Shown piece by piece: positions 36,289 through 47,599 of a DNA stretch of 64,000 bases. The stretch comes from Podospora pseudocomata (taxonomy: Eukaryota; Ascomycota; Sordariomycetes; Sordariales; Podosporaceae). The position numbers and the translations under genes were made by a program. The first letter of the stretch is position 1. Each line of letters opens with the position of its first letter. The notes under the pieces were generated by a model. The model worked only from the letters and a program-made list of their open reading frames with translations, ran no database searches and was not told the DNA's origin. Location of the stretch: NCBI RefSeq assembly GCF_035222375.1, contig NW_026946363.1, positions 7,440,001 to 7,504,000 on the forward strand, read 5' to 3'.

Positions 36289-39200
36289 ATGCCTCATTCA
36301 GAGATCGACCACCCTTCCACGAAGCGGCAAAAGCGCGATGCGATCGTGAAAGCGCAGCCATCTTCAAAGAGGAGCGGCTCGGCCATTTTTGCGCCTTTCC
36401 GGGTACGCATTACCCAACCACAGAAAACTATGCAAATTCGAGATGGAAACAATTCTGACAGTCCTGAGTCCTGTAGACCATTGGTTTAGTTTCACCAACA
36501 AGCGTTCCCTTTGCCACGATTCCCCTTGGCAAAACCACCTTCCAGATCACGACTTCTGTCGGCCGTGCCCTTCAAACATACGATCTCAAGCGCGGTCTCA
36601 ATCTTGTGTTCGTCACCCGCCCTCAGACTCCCGCCGATATAACCGCCACCTGTGCTTGGAAAGAAAAGGTATATGCTGCTTGGGGAAACCCGAGCAAGGG
36701 TGAATCTCAAGGATTATGGGCCTTCCAGCGCGGCAAAAAGGCTGCTGAGCTTCAGCTTCCTACCGGCCTCGATCAACCCATCAAACAGATTGTCATTTTT
36801 GGCTCGTGGATTATCGCATGCTGTGTCACGAGGATAGAGGTCTTCAAGTCGGCTACACTGGAACACTACACTACTCTCTTTACTGCGGCGGCTAAGAGGG
36901 GCGACAATGAAATTACGGGAGGCGTCTGCAACATGCCAACCTTCTTGAACAAGATCTTTGTCGGCCGGAAGGATGGTTGGGTTGAAATTTGGAACGTCAG
37001 TACCGGCAAGCTCGTATATACGATCCTGCCGCCCGCACCCAACAGCGGGTCCGTGACTTGTCTGCAACCCTCGCCCGCTCTGTCGTTGCTCGCCATCTCA
37101 TACTCTGGCGGTTCTCTGGTCATTCAAAACGTTCTCACGGACAAGAAAGTGTTGCAGATCCAGGCTGGCAGTGAAGATGCTCCCGTTACCTGCATCTCAT
37201 TCCGGACTGACGGTCAGGGTGCCGGGGAGGATGGCCGGAAGGATGGTGTTATGGCTACAGCAACTGGTTTTAGTGGGGATGTGACTTTCTGGGATCTCAA
37301 CAAGGGTGGAAGATCGATGGGTGTTTTGCGCAGCGCCCACAACCCCCCATCACGCAACAAGGCCGCTGGTGGCGGTATCAGCAAAATCGAGTTTCTTCCC
37401 GGTCAGCCCGTGATCATCACAAGCGGTCTCGACAACTCTCTCAAGTCTTGGATCTTTGACGAGACACCATTCTCGCCAGTACCTCGCATTTTGCACCAGC
37501 GAAGTGGACATGCGGCGCCTGTCAGCTGCCTGCAATTCTTGCCGTCTGATTTCGATGGCGCAGAGGCTGGAAACAAGTGGCTTATGAGCGGTGGGCACGA
37601 TAGGAGTCTCTGGGGATGGAGTTTGCGAAGAGACGGTCAGAGTACCGAACTATCACAAGGTGCCATTCGGAAGAAGGCAAAGAAAGCCGGTATTCTTGCC
37701 GGTGGGTCTTTAATTCAAGGCCCAAGCACAACCTTGGAGGATCTAAAGGCCCCGGAAATCACATGCATCGCATCTTCACTAAACCGCGATGGTGGTATTG
37801 GTGCTATGCCCGGAAAGCAGGTCATTTGGGACAAGGCCAACAGCACAAAATACTCTAATGCCGAGCTCAGCGGAATGACGGGCTGGGAGAGTGTCGTTAC
37901 CGCTCACAAGAACGACCCGTGGGCTCGCACATGGTTTTGGGGACGAAAGAGAGCTGGTCGTTGGGCATTCAAGACTGGCGACGGCATGAATGTTTCCACT
38001 GTGGCCATCAGTTCATGTGGCACTTTCGCTGTGGTCGGGTCGGAGGGAGGCAGTATCGACACTTATAACCTTCAGTCAGGTCGGCACAAGCAACGTTTCC
38101 CTTCCAGGTTGACACCGGCCCAATTGAGGCAGATCAAGATGATGCAGCTGAGAGCGCTGGACAAGGTCAACGAGCTTCAGGCACGATCGGCCCAGAGCTT
38201 CCCGCCGGGCACTGGCAAGCACACAGCGGCGGTAACAGGTCTTGTTGTTGACTCTCTCAACACAACCATTACCTCGTGCTCGCTCGACGGTAAGATCAAG
38301 TTCTGGGACTTTTCCACCGGTAACTTGATCGACGAAATCAACTGGGCGCCCATGACCAAGATAGTGACCTGCCGCTATCATCCAGGCAATGACCTTATCG
38401 CGTTTGCCTGTGACGACCACTCCATCCGGGTTGTCGATATTGGAACCAAGCAAACGATCAGAGAATTCTGGGGCTGCCGGGGAGACATCAACGACTTTTG
38501 CTTCTCCAATGACGGCAGGTGGATCATTGCTGCCTCTCAAGACTGCATCATTCGCATCTGGGATTTGCCCACAAGCCATCTTATCGACGCATTCCGCACG
38601 GAAACTCCCTGCACCGCCCTCGCCTTCTCCAACACGGGCGAGTTCCTAGCCGGCTCGTGTGAAGGCAGCCTTGGTGTTCAACTCTGGACTAACAGAACGC
38701 TCTTCAAGCACGTCCCAACCCGGCAAATCTCGGACGCCGAGATTGGCGAGGCGGCCGGCTCTCTGCCGACGGCATCCGGTGAAGGTGGCGAAGGTCTCAT
38801 TGACGCTGCCTTTGAGGATGATGCCTCGGAACCAGCCGATGATGGCGTAACTGCGCCAGTAATTGACCAGCTCTCCTCTGACATGATGACCTTGTCTCTG
38901 GTCCCCAAGAGCAGATGGCAAACCCTTCTGCATATCGACTTGATCAAGCAAAGAAACAAGCCAAAGGAGGCCCCCAAGGCGCCCGAAAAGGCACCATTCT
39001 TCTTGCCATCTGTTGGCGGATCGAACTCGCTATTACCTCCTATTGAAGACGACAAGGAGGGCAAGGAGGTTGTATCGAGGATAACGCAGCTAGATGCTAC
39101 GAGGCAAGAGCAGGCTTTCTCCAGCAAGCTGATTGCCTGCGGGGAAAAGGGCGATTGTAAGTTTCCCGCCGTTGTGATGATTGGATAACAAGATGGCTGA

Positions 39201-39559
39201 CCCTGCATACAGACACCGAGTTTATCGAGCACCTCAAATCTCTTCCTCCTTCGGCGGCTGATCTTGAGCTCCGGTCCCTCTCCATGGGCAACAGTGAGGA
39301 CGATTACGAAAATAACGAGTTGCTTCACTTTATCAAGGCCTTGACCAGCAGGCTGATCGCCAGAAGAGACTACGAGCTGACACAGGCGTGGATGACTGTG
39401 TTCCTGAAGCTGCACTACGACCTTGTGATGGCTAACGACTGTCTTCTCAGGGCGCTGGATGAGTGGAAAGAGCACCAAGCGCGGGAAAGAGATAGGCTGG
39501 ATGACTTGATTGGGTACTGCAGCGGTGTGGTTGGATTCTTGAGGAATCCCAGGACATGA
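36289..39559 (+). CDS. utp21: U3 snoRNP component Utp21 (WDR36 family)
   Basis: Exons 36289-36402, 36477-39156 and 39213-39559 join to 1046 aa, in the family's usual range (about 900-1050). Intron 1 joins IFAPFR to TIGLVSPTSVPFATIPLG, the conserved start of the first propeller. Intron 2 splits a Tyr codon (GAT T|AC). The first ~730 residues hold two tandem WD40 propellers, with repeats such as GKIKFWDFSTGNL and DCIIRIWDLPTSHLIDAF. The C-terminal ~200 residues are the Utp21-specific helical domain (LHFIKALTSRLIARRDYELT, QAWMTVFLKLHYD). The protein belongs to the UTP-B module of the nucleolar small-subunit processome, which is needed for 18S rRNA processing. It is convergent with the permease gene, whose stop codon is only 146 bp away. 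Confidence 0.93.
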
Positions 39560-39705
39560 ATGAAATGTTTTTGTTTTGTTTTTCTGGTAGCATGTAATGT
39601 TGGAATCGAAAGTGACACCAGGAGAAACTTATATATCACTAACTTTGCTGGAGTAATACTCTCACTTGGTTTGTCGCTCTCTGCTCTTCTGTCATCAATA
39701 TCGCT

Positions 39706-41586
39706 CTATCCAAACAACCGATCCAGCACCCTGTCAAAGGCGTTCCTGTCGTGATGTTAGTAAAAAGAAAGGGTCTTTCGCAACTGATATAGAAAATTAC
39801 GTACTTTGGGGGGCTGGGAACATATGTCCTTTGGTACTCTTCAATTTCATCGACATTCTTTACCAAGTCGATCTCATCTGAGCGATGCAGTTTTGTCTTG
39901 TTGACAAACTTGTATCCTAGATACAAGATGGGACATACCGCAATCATTGTAAACCTGTTCTCAGTCAGCTGGGCACTCTTGACTTGGTCCGGAATTAGAC
40001 TTACGAAAATAAGAACGTTGGCACATCCCACTTTCCGGGTAGGAAAACCGTGTACCCTCCGACAAACGTCATGACGGACGTCCCGATCAGCGCATACCAC
40101 GCCGCATAAGGTTGCAACATGGCCTTGTACGGCAGGTCGTCTCTCTTGAACCCCTGAGCCTTCATCCCATAGTAGAACCGCAGGTACGTCACACACATGC
40201 AGGCAAAGTTGATCAGTTGGCTCGCCGTGACCAAGTTCACAAACCACTGAAGCACCACTGCGGCATCGTTTGAGACCTGCAAGAAACTCAAGAGCGAGAT
40301 TCCCAAAACTACCAAGACGGCGTACAGAGGCACTCCCTTAGTTGTGACCTTTGTAAATATCTTTGGAGCCTTCCCCTCTAGTGCCATGCCGTAAAGAGAC
40401 CTTGAAGCGCAATAGACATAGCTGTTTCCCGCCGAGAAGGCCGCTGTCAGGACCATAGCATTGACAATATCCGGCAGCACCCTGATGTTCAGCCGGTTCA
40501 TCGCAATAACATATGGGCTTGCAGCTGCGCCCGGTGCACCCGTCGAGAATGCTATCTTCATCTCCTCGTCAGTGTATGGCACGAGAACACCAACCGCCAA
40601 ACTTCCGAGCATAAAGAATGTCGTTAGCCGGTAAAACACGGCATTGAAAGCCCTGGGCATCACCACTCTCGGGTTTTCCGCCTCCCCGGCTGCCATGCTC
40701 ACATAATCCGGCCCTGCTATGGTGAACGATGCCTGGATCAAACACTGCAGAAACCCTAGAAATCTCCCCAAGTCTCCTGTGTGGTACAACTCGGCAAAGG
40801 CGCCTGGATCGCTCCAGTATCGAAACCCAAACCTGTCTCCTGTCGGGTTCCCACCGCACATTACCACCACAGTAAAGATCAAGAGGGCAATAATGAGCAG
40901 CACTTTTCCCAGCGCAGCCCAAAACTCCACCTCCCCATACCACTGCACAGCCAGCACGTTGATCAACCCATACAAACAGATGATAATGGCGATGATTCCT
41001 CCAGCGGGTACAATCTCGGAGCCTTTCCAATAATGCAAAATAACATTGCAGGCGACAATTTCAAACGGCACCAGCGCGGCCTCGAAGATGAAGAAATTCC
41101 ACCCGCAGGCAAAACCAAAGGCTTCGTCGACATAACGGCCAGCGAGTCGGATGAATGGCGAGGAAATGGGAAGGTAGGTCACCATCTCGGCCATGCAGAG
41201 CGTCACGGCAAGGATGAAGGAGCACCAAATGGTGAAGGCGAGGAAGAGGGAGGCGGGTCCACCTTGGAGGAGACCACGGCCGATCTGGACATAAAGGGCT
41301 GTGCCGATTGTCCCGCCAATTCCTACCTCTGCGTGTTAGTTACGAAAAGAAGCAAGAGCAGTGGGGTTGCCTAGGGCAAATGGTTACCTATAAGTTGAAT
41401 GTGACGAGACTTGAGCTGGCGTCTCATGCTATGCTCTTCTACCTGGGACCCGGAGAGCGACGGCGATGAAGGGGGGGCTCTTTTCTTTTCGTCGGTGCCA
41501 CCATTGCTGAGAGAAGATGATAAGCCCCCTTTCTCCTGATCTTGGCCTCCTGGGTTGGCAATAAGGTCGATTCCCGTGGAGGACAT
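39706..41586 (-). CDS. Amino-acid permease of the fungal YAT/APC family
   Basis: Four exons (41586-41388, 41322-40005, 39954-39805, 39745-39706) join to 568 aa with phases that all agree. The hydrophilic N-terminus (1-60) is followed by HIQLIG-IGGTIGTALYVQIG, the family's TM1 signature, rebuilt across the first intron. About twelve membrane segments follow, including GWNFFIFEAALVPFEIVACN, the substrate-site SFTIAGPDYVSMAAGEAENP and SAGNSYVYCASRSLYGMALE. The last two introns add a cytosolic tail ending PSPPK-NAFDRVLDRLFG. The protein should be a plasma-membrane proton-coupled amino-acid importer; the substrate cannot be told. The introns are 65, 50 and 59 bp, all with CTAAC-like branch sites or close variants. 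Confidence 0.9.
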
Positions 41587-42571
41587 CGCTCCGTGGTGAT
41601 TTATTTCAGTTGATCTCGATGGATTTGTTTGAGTAGGAGTGAAAAGAATTCCACCACAAAGATCATTCTGGTGATGCTTTTCTTTTGGTAAAAAATATCA
41701 CGGGGAACCAGACCGAGGCAATTGCCGGTGTCTTGCAGGGAGACCCAATGTTTTGACGGAAGGAGCAATGGTACAACGGATGCAGAGATCAATGTTGTGC
41801 TGGGTCGAGTAAACGATGGTTGGTTGGGAAGGGCAAGTACGTCACTTTTTGAAGCACGTAATTCAATTTTCTAAAGACGGCCCACGGTGATCAGATCCCA
41901 ACGGGGAAGGAGGATCCAACGAAAATATCTGTAGATTTTAGCGACTGGAGGAGAGGACGTGGGGGAACCACCCGGATGTGTGCCGTTCGCCGGTTCGTGA
42001 CACTTTCCTTGCATATCCTCCACAGCACGAGGAGAACGCAACCGGGAAGCACCTTGCTGTCGCCTGTAAAGCCGATCGGGGGTTGCCGAAGGATCTGAAC
42101 TGTGGAACGTGCCAAGGCCGGTCCCGTTCCGATTCGGTATTCAACGACAGCCGTAACTGCCGTCCGAGATTTGGTCCGACTGGATTGTCCGATTCAACAC
42201 TTTCAGCGGAACAATCGCACAGAAAATAAACCCAAATGCCATTTCATTCGAAATCTCTCGTACATGCGCTAACCACCGCAGTGGCGGCACCCGGACAGCA
42301 GACAGGTCTGGGACGGCTGCCCAGTGGGCTTGGGGTCGGTCAAACTCAAAATGGCCATGACGTCTTGATTCAAGTTGGGTAGGTACGGTGGCTGAATTTG
42401 GGGCATGGTATTCGGTCCTCCTGTCTTTTTGCAGAACAAACCCACGATCTCGTCTTCGTCCCATGACATTTGTTAACTGAACCCATCGACAAAAATCCCA
42501 ATCGCAGACGTCACATCGCATCGTCCAGAGAACAGACCCGAAGGCACCCCACATTCAGGTAGGCCATCACC
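41587..42571. promoter_or_regulatory. Divergent intergenic region, permease and coiled-coil gene
   Basis: A spacer of about 1 kb containing both promoters. No convincing open frame or strong element could be assigned. Confidence 0.5.
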
Positions 42572-43781
42572 ATGTGTCGGGGAACAAAGTCCAGAATGAG
42601 CTGTGGTCACTTCCATGTCAGCTTCCACGAACGGTGCCACCCTTGGTGCAACGAGCCTCAAGTACAGTTCATCGGGCAAAAAGACGAGCGATGCGGCCAT
42701 TGTATCGCGAAGACCCAGGTGGACTCTTCAAGAGCCAGCAGGCTCCAGGATGCTTGGGATTCATATTGCAACGATGCGAAGCAGGAGGTGCTTGTGTCTC
42801 TCCGGGAAAAGATCATCTCCGCCAACCGGGAAATCAGGGCTCTCAAGGAAGAGTTCCCCGACCTGGACGGTCTATCATCTGAACTAGAACGAGTACGAAA
42901 GGAACAGTCCGAAACCATGCGGATGATCCACGCACAAATGGAACGGGCGAAGGAGGAAGGGGCCATGAAGGAACTGTTGCTCATGCAAGAAAGGAAGAGT
43001 TCTCTCCAAAGGAAGAGGGACTCCGGGCGTTGTGAGAACAGGGCCACGGGGAACCAATTGCTCGAATCTCTTGACGGGGATATTGAGCGCCTGAATGAAG
43101 AGCAAGTGATGCTGATGGAAAGGTCTCCCGAGCTTACCAGGCTCATCTGGCTGGATCGGCAACTGGTGCAGCTGGAATCCAACGAGACAACGCTGTGTTC
43201 GCACGACAGTCTAGCAAAGCTAGATGCTATCACCAGAAGCCGGGATGTTTACGTGGCCGACGAGATCAGACTGACAGAGGAACGGCTAAGCAACCTCAAG
43301 TCTATCGAGGGACGATTGAGACATCAGGCAATGCAAGAAAAGGCAGAGGTCAAGAACGCCCGATGTGAGGGTCGTGCGGCTGCTCAGAAAGAGTCTGACA
43401 GGTATGTACGGCAGTTTTCTCTTCTCCTACAACCTTTCTCGTAGATTTTTGACAATAGAGTGTAGTGATTTAGTTCAAGTCGAGGATACTCCCGTCGCAT
43501 GTCCCGAGACGCTGTCGCTCACCACCAACACAAAACGCAGTCTTACTACCGTCGTGGCCCCCGAGACCCTATCATCTACCACGAGCAGACCAAGCATTCC
43601 AATACCTCGTTATTCATTGCCTGTTTCTTCATTGCATCGCCCGTCTAGCTATATTTCCAGGCAATCCATTATCGAACAGAACCAGCCTCGTATTCTGTAT
43701 CGAATTTTCACTCTAGCCACTGATCCCGCCGAATGCAGCTCCAGATGGTCGTTAAGGGCCTCACAACATTACGGCGAGTAG
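42572..43781 (+). CDS. Cys/His-rich coiled-coil protein of unknown function
   Basis: Exons 42572-43401 and 43466-43781 join to 381 aa. The N-terminal ~50 residues carry a Cys/His set (MSCGHFHVSFHERCHPWC, then CGHC) that looks like a small zinc-binding module. From about 60 to 280 the sequence is nearly all charged heptad-like helix (SLREKIISANREIRALKEEF, ELERVRKEQSETMRMIHAQM), typical of coiled coils. The 64 bp intron (GTATGT donor, TGTAG acceptor) joins KESD-S-DLVQVEDTPVACPE. The tail of ~100 residues is Ser/Thr-rich and probably disordered. Without splicing, the first exon would end at a stop after QPFS. I do not recognise the family. Cys-rich modules of this type occur in several fungus-specific proteins, but the role is open. 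Confidence 0.65.
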
Positions 43782-43861
43782 CCTGCTTGCCGTATTCTTG
43801 GTTTCCTACAAAAAAAGAAAATCCAAAAAGAAGCAAACAGAAGCAAACCGTCCGTGTTTTT

Positions 43862-45349
43862 CTATCCCCCCCCCTGCTGTCTATTCTCCTCCAAAAACTG
43901 CCTCACCTCCTTTACCCTCGTCACCTCCCCCTTCTCCTTTCCCATGGTATTCTTCTTCTGGGTATAAAACTTGACTCTATCATGCGCCAGCTTTCCAGCG
44001 CGGCGTTTATCAGTTGGACAGCGCAACAGCGGAATCAGAACAATGGCGGAGAGCGTATCAAAGACTTTCTGGGGCGTCACCCCGTGGCGGGCGGCCACCT
44101 CGTCGTACGGGAAGGTTTCCTCGGCCGTTTCGGCAATGTCGATGAGCAAGTTTGGAGACGGCTTTTTGCGGAGGGGGATGGTGAATTTTGTCTTGTTGGG
44201 TGGCTGTTTTTCGGGGGCTGCGGTGGGTGCTTTCAACAATTGGGGTGGTGGTGGTGGTGGTGGTGGTGGGGGCACTGGTGATATTTGCGTCTGCGGTTGA
44301 GAGGACGGCTGAAGAGGAGCTTGCTGAAGCCAACGCATGTGCTCTTGCTGAACTACAGTGCAATGAAGGCCGGGTGGCTTGCATGGGCTTTGATTATGAA
44401 TCGGACTTTGGACAGAGGTTGAGCAACATGGGCGCCCTGGCGTCGATTGCGAGCCCGGTGGAATCAACATGTGTCGTGGTTGTTGCTCTTGTTTCGGGTT
44501 GTGAGGTCGGAATACTGGTGGACTCTGACTTTGCATTGGACGTGGATTCATCCACGGGTTTAGGCTCGAGTTCATGTTCAAGTTCATGTTTTGTTGCCGC
44601 ATTGGAACAAGACTTCCCATAGAGTACATTGCAAAGGGAATAGCGTTTGGTCCGAATGCTGCTTGGTTGATCATCTGACTGGACATGTGTGTGCTGCTAG
44701 TGATGAGAGCGTTGTTATCTGATGGTGAAAGCATCCGACCTGTCTCATACGCCGGATTGTTCATTGCGATCCCCCCAAAATCGAGGCAGGGGACTTGCTC
44801 GAAACATGGCGACGATGTGGAATTGAACAAAGCGCTGGAACTGGTGAAAAGCGATGCTGGATGGCTTGTAGATGGCATTGGTTGCGACATCTGTTTGGGT
44901 GAAACTGCCACCGACATGCGTGGCCCGCGACTGATTGGAGGGAAATCCGTAGGGAAGGCAAATCTTTCAAGAACTGGGATTAATGCACTGGGTTGTTCGG
45001 GGCTCATTCTGGGGCTAGGATCCTGAGATGGGGCTGGCCCAGTGTCAGTAGTTCTAGTGACGCTGCTGGGTGGTGCAGGTTGATCGGAAGCATGGCGATG
45101 GCTAGCAGAAGCTTGATGTAACTGCGCGCTGTTTTTGGTTATTCTAGAAACTGCCGGGTCTGGCTTTTGATCGTTCAGGTGTGGGTTTTGGGCTGGCTGG
45201 TCGTTCAGACGTGGCTTCTTGACGGGACAACAAGATATAAACTCCACTTCATCATCGTCCGCCGTCCGTTTGGCTGGGATTGCTTGAGCGGGCTTTTCTG
45301 CCACTAGCTGAGACACTGAACCCTTCTCCTGCTGTTTCGAAGATGACAT
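43862..45349 (-). CDS. Pro/Gln-rich protein with HTH-like C-terminal region, unknown function
   Basis: A single exon of 495 aa. Residues 1 to about 370 are low complexity and rich in Ser, Pro, Gln, Asn and Met, with an early KR-rich patch (AIPAKRTADDDE, PVKKPRL) that could serve for nuclear import. A run of ten or so prolines at about residue 360 is encoded by the (GGT)n tract at 44240-44270 on the plus strand. The only compact part is about 385-470 (FTIPLRKKPSPNLLIDIAET, FPYDEVAARHGVTPQKVFDT, IPLLRCPTDKRRAGKLAHDR). It reads like a helix-turn-helix followed by a basic helix. A nuclear regulatory role is a reasonable guess, not a finding. The stop is 80 bp from the convergent neighbour's stop. 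Confidence 0.68.
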   Translation of the reverse strand: MSSSKQQEKGSVSQLVAEKPAQAIPAKRTADDDEVEFISCCPVKKPRLNDQPAQNPHLNDQKPDPAVSRITKNSAQLHQASASHRHASDQPAPPSSVTRTTDTGPAPSQDPSPRMSPEQPSALIPVLERFAFPTDFPPISRGPRMSVAVSPKQMSQPMPSTSHPASLFTSSSALFNSTSSPCFEQVPCLDFGGIAMNNPAYETGRMLSPSDNNALITSSTHMSSQMINQAAFGPNAIPFAMYSMGSLVPMRQQNMNLNMNSSLNPWMNPRPMQSQSPPVFRPHNPKQEQQPRHMLIPPGSQSTPGRPCCSTSVQSPIHNQSPCKPPGLHCTVVQQEHMRWLQQAPLQPSSQPQTQISPVPPPPPPPPPPQLLKAPTAAPEKQPPNKTKFTIPLRKKPSPNLLIDIAETAEETFPYDEVAARHGVTPQKVFDTLSAIVLIPLLRCPTDKRRAGKLAHDRVKFYTQKKNTMGKEKGEVTRVKEVRQFLEENRQQGGG

Positions 45350-46102
45350 GATGGCTACTTTTTCGTCGGCAGTGGATGTGTGGGTGCGAACTGGCTTCAG
45401 GGCAAGCGCGAGTTATATGTCCAACGATTCAAAGCATCGCGTTAAAAAGCTGGCGGTGAAAAAGGAACACATGGGAGCCTGTCATTTGATCCGATAAGTA
45501 CTTCACAGAAGGCATCTTTGAAGAGTTGGAATGCGGGACAAGGGGACTATTGAATGGATGCAGCTTGTTGTACATGGCTTCATGATTCAGCAGGAGAGCA
45601 AAGCATGGGCTGTTGTGCGCATTAGGATGAGATGTAGAGTAGACCTTTCGATGATTATGCATCAAGGTTCTCAGCTGAGGCTCTATATACCTGAAGTAAA
45701 AGGTGAATGAGGGGTTCCAGTATGGTATGTTCACCAAGTTGGAGTTTCAATGTTTTGTCTCAGAAAGGTGCAGCTCTTGAACAAGGAGAAAGGGGGTGCC
45801 AAGATCTGAGCTACGCTACTGCAGCTGTCACAAGTCTGCAAGCAGCTGGCCACCACTGCGTGAGTTCTGAGTCCCCACTCGCCTGTGGCCCAAGCTCCCA
45901 ACGGCGGGGCAAGGCTGAGCTTCTGCCTTGTGAATTGCTCCCCGCATCATCTCAACTCTCCCTAATTCTTCCACCAACAATCTTGTGTTTGTCTCTCAAC
46001 GAAATCGAAGTAACTACCAAACTTGCTTCCAAATACACGCCCAAAGAAGCCATAAGCATTTTTTTCGACCCAGAAGCGACCACGAACCGAAGAAGCACCA
46101 CC
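45350..46102. promoter_or_regulatory. Divergent intergenic region, HTH-like gene and CSN6
   Basis: A spacer of 753 bp. The frame of CSN6 is open upstream of its ATG, but the A/C-rich sequence just before 46103 looks like leader. No element could be assigned with confidence. Confidence 0.5.
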
Positions 46103-47599
46103 ATGGCGAACCAGGCAGGAGGGGCCAACGAGCTGCTATCCGCCCAGAAGTCATCAGACTCCGGTCTCCAAATTATTCTTCACCCACTCCCGATCCTTGA
46201 GATTTCCGACTTTATTACCAGAGGTTACCAAAGGCACTACAAGGGCGCCGTTGTTGGTGGACTTCTTGGTCAGCAAAATGGCCGCGAGATCACTATTGAG
46301 CACAGCTTCAGCATCAAGTCAGTGAAGAAGGAGGAGGATGGTGGTGTCTACGAGCTCGACGAAGACTGGTTTAGGCAAAGGTTGGATCAAAGTATGAGAA
46401 TTCACCCAGGCATTTAAGCAGTACACGTTTTGGCAACTAACATGGCGGAAGTGAAACTTGTCCACAAATCACCACAGCTCGACCTGGTAGGCTGGTATGC
46501 TCTCGTGCCCAAGTCGGGCCCAACAGTCCTCCACCTGCCAATCCACCGTCAAATCAGCACTGTCAACGAGTCCGCCGTATTGTTAGGATTCCATCTGGAG
46601 GACATGCTTTCTCCCGCGGCTGGGGACCCGCTTCCAATCACGATATATGAGTCGAACATGGAGGCCGAAGGTGAAGATAAGGAGATGAAGGATTCCGAAA
46701 ACCCAACCAACATGGTTCTCCGCTTCCGCAAACTTCCCTACGCAACTGAGACTGGAGAGGCCGAGATGATAGGCATGCAGTTCATTCGTGAGGGTGGCGC
46801 CAACGCTTCGGCAGATGATGCCCCAGTCGAAACCAAAAACATCGCTGAGCAATTTGAGCAAAAGATCGCCGTGACGGATGGCAAGGGCAAGCGTAGGGCC
46901 GTTATGACCTCTGGTTCCGTTTCGAAGAACCCAGTCAGTCCGAGTAAAGGCAAGGGGAAACAAAAGGACGAGCCCTCCTCTTCCCCACCGCAGGCCGAGC
47001 CACCCAATCCCGACATCAACCTCACCAGGTCAGAGTCAGAGTACATGGCTGCGCTCCAAGCAAAGTTCAATGCTATCAAGATGCTCAAATCACGTATCAC
47101 TTTGATCATCACCTATCTGCAACGCCTCCCTCCCACTTTCACGGAAGGAAAGCAAACCACACAGGAAGCTTCTGATGCTGCTCGTGCCTCTGGCGGCCAA
47201 TACACGATTCCCTCGAATAACATACTCCGGCACATTCAGTCGCTGGTCACCAACATCGATCTTGTCACCCCTGCTGAACAGGCTGCTTTGCGAAAGGAAA
47301 TGCTGCAGGAGACCAACGATGTAAAACTCATCTCTTTGATCTCTGACTTGTTGACCAGCGTCGCTGAGGTCAAGGAGGCAGGTAAAAAGTTCAGTATCCT
47401 GGAGTCATCAAAACAAACACGTGGACCGAGAGGTGGTGTTGGGTATGGCGGGCCAGTGGGAGACAAGAGCAATGACTATGAATTAACCGGTTCCTATAGC
47501 CCTATTCATTCGAGGGGACGTGCTGAGTTTGGCACGACAGGGTCTGTTTCACAAGAGTTTGGTGGTGCCTCCGATATGCTTCACAACCTCTCTGATTAA
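46103..47599 (+). CDS. csn6: COP9 signalosome subunit 6 (MPN-domain protein)
   Basis: Exons 46103-46391 and 46452-47599 join to 478 aa. The start ATG has a good context (CACCACCATGG). Residues about 20-150 form the MPN fold: LQIILHPLPILEISDFITRG, AVVGGLLGQQNGREITIEHS, then, across the splice, WFRQRLDQ-M-KLVHKSPQLDLVGW and TVLHLPIHRQI. The HxH...D zinc ligands of active JAMM proteases are absent, as in CSN6. A Ser/Lys-rich insert (about 235-275) precedes the C-terminal helices (NNILRHIQSLVTNIDLVTPA). The subunit is part of the complex that removes Nedd8 from cullins and controls SCF ubiquitin ligases. The 60 bp intron contains an ATG, so the second frame can be mistaken for a separate gene. 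Confidence 0.88.
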
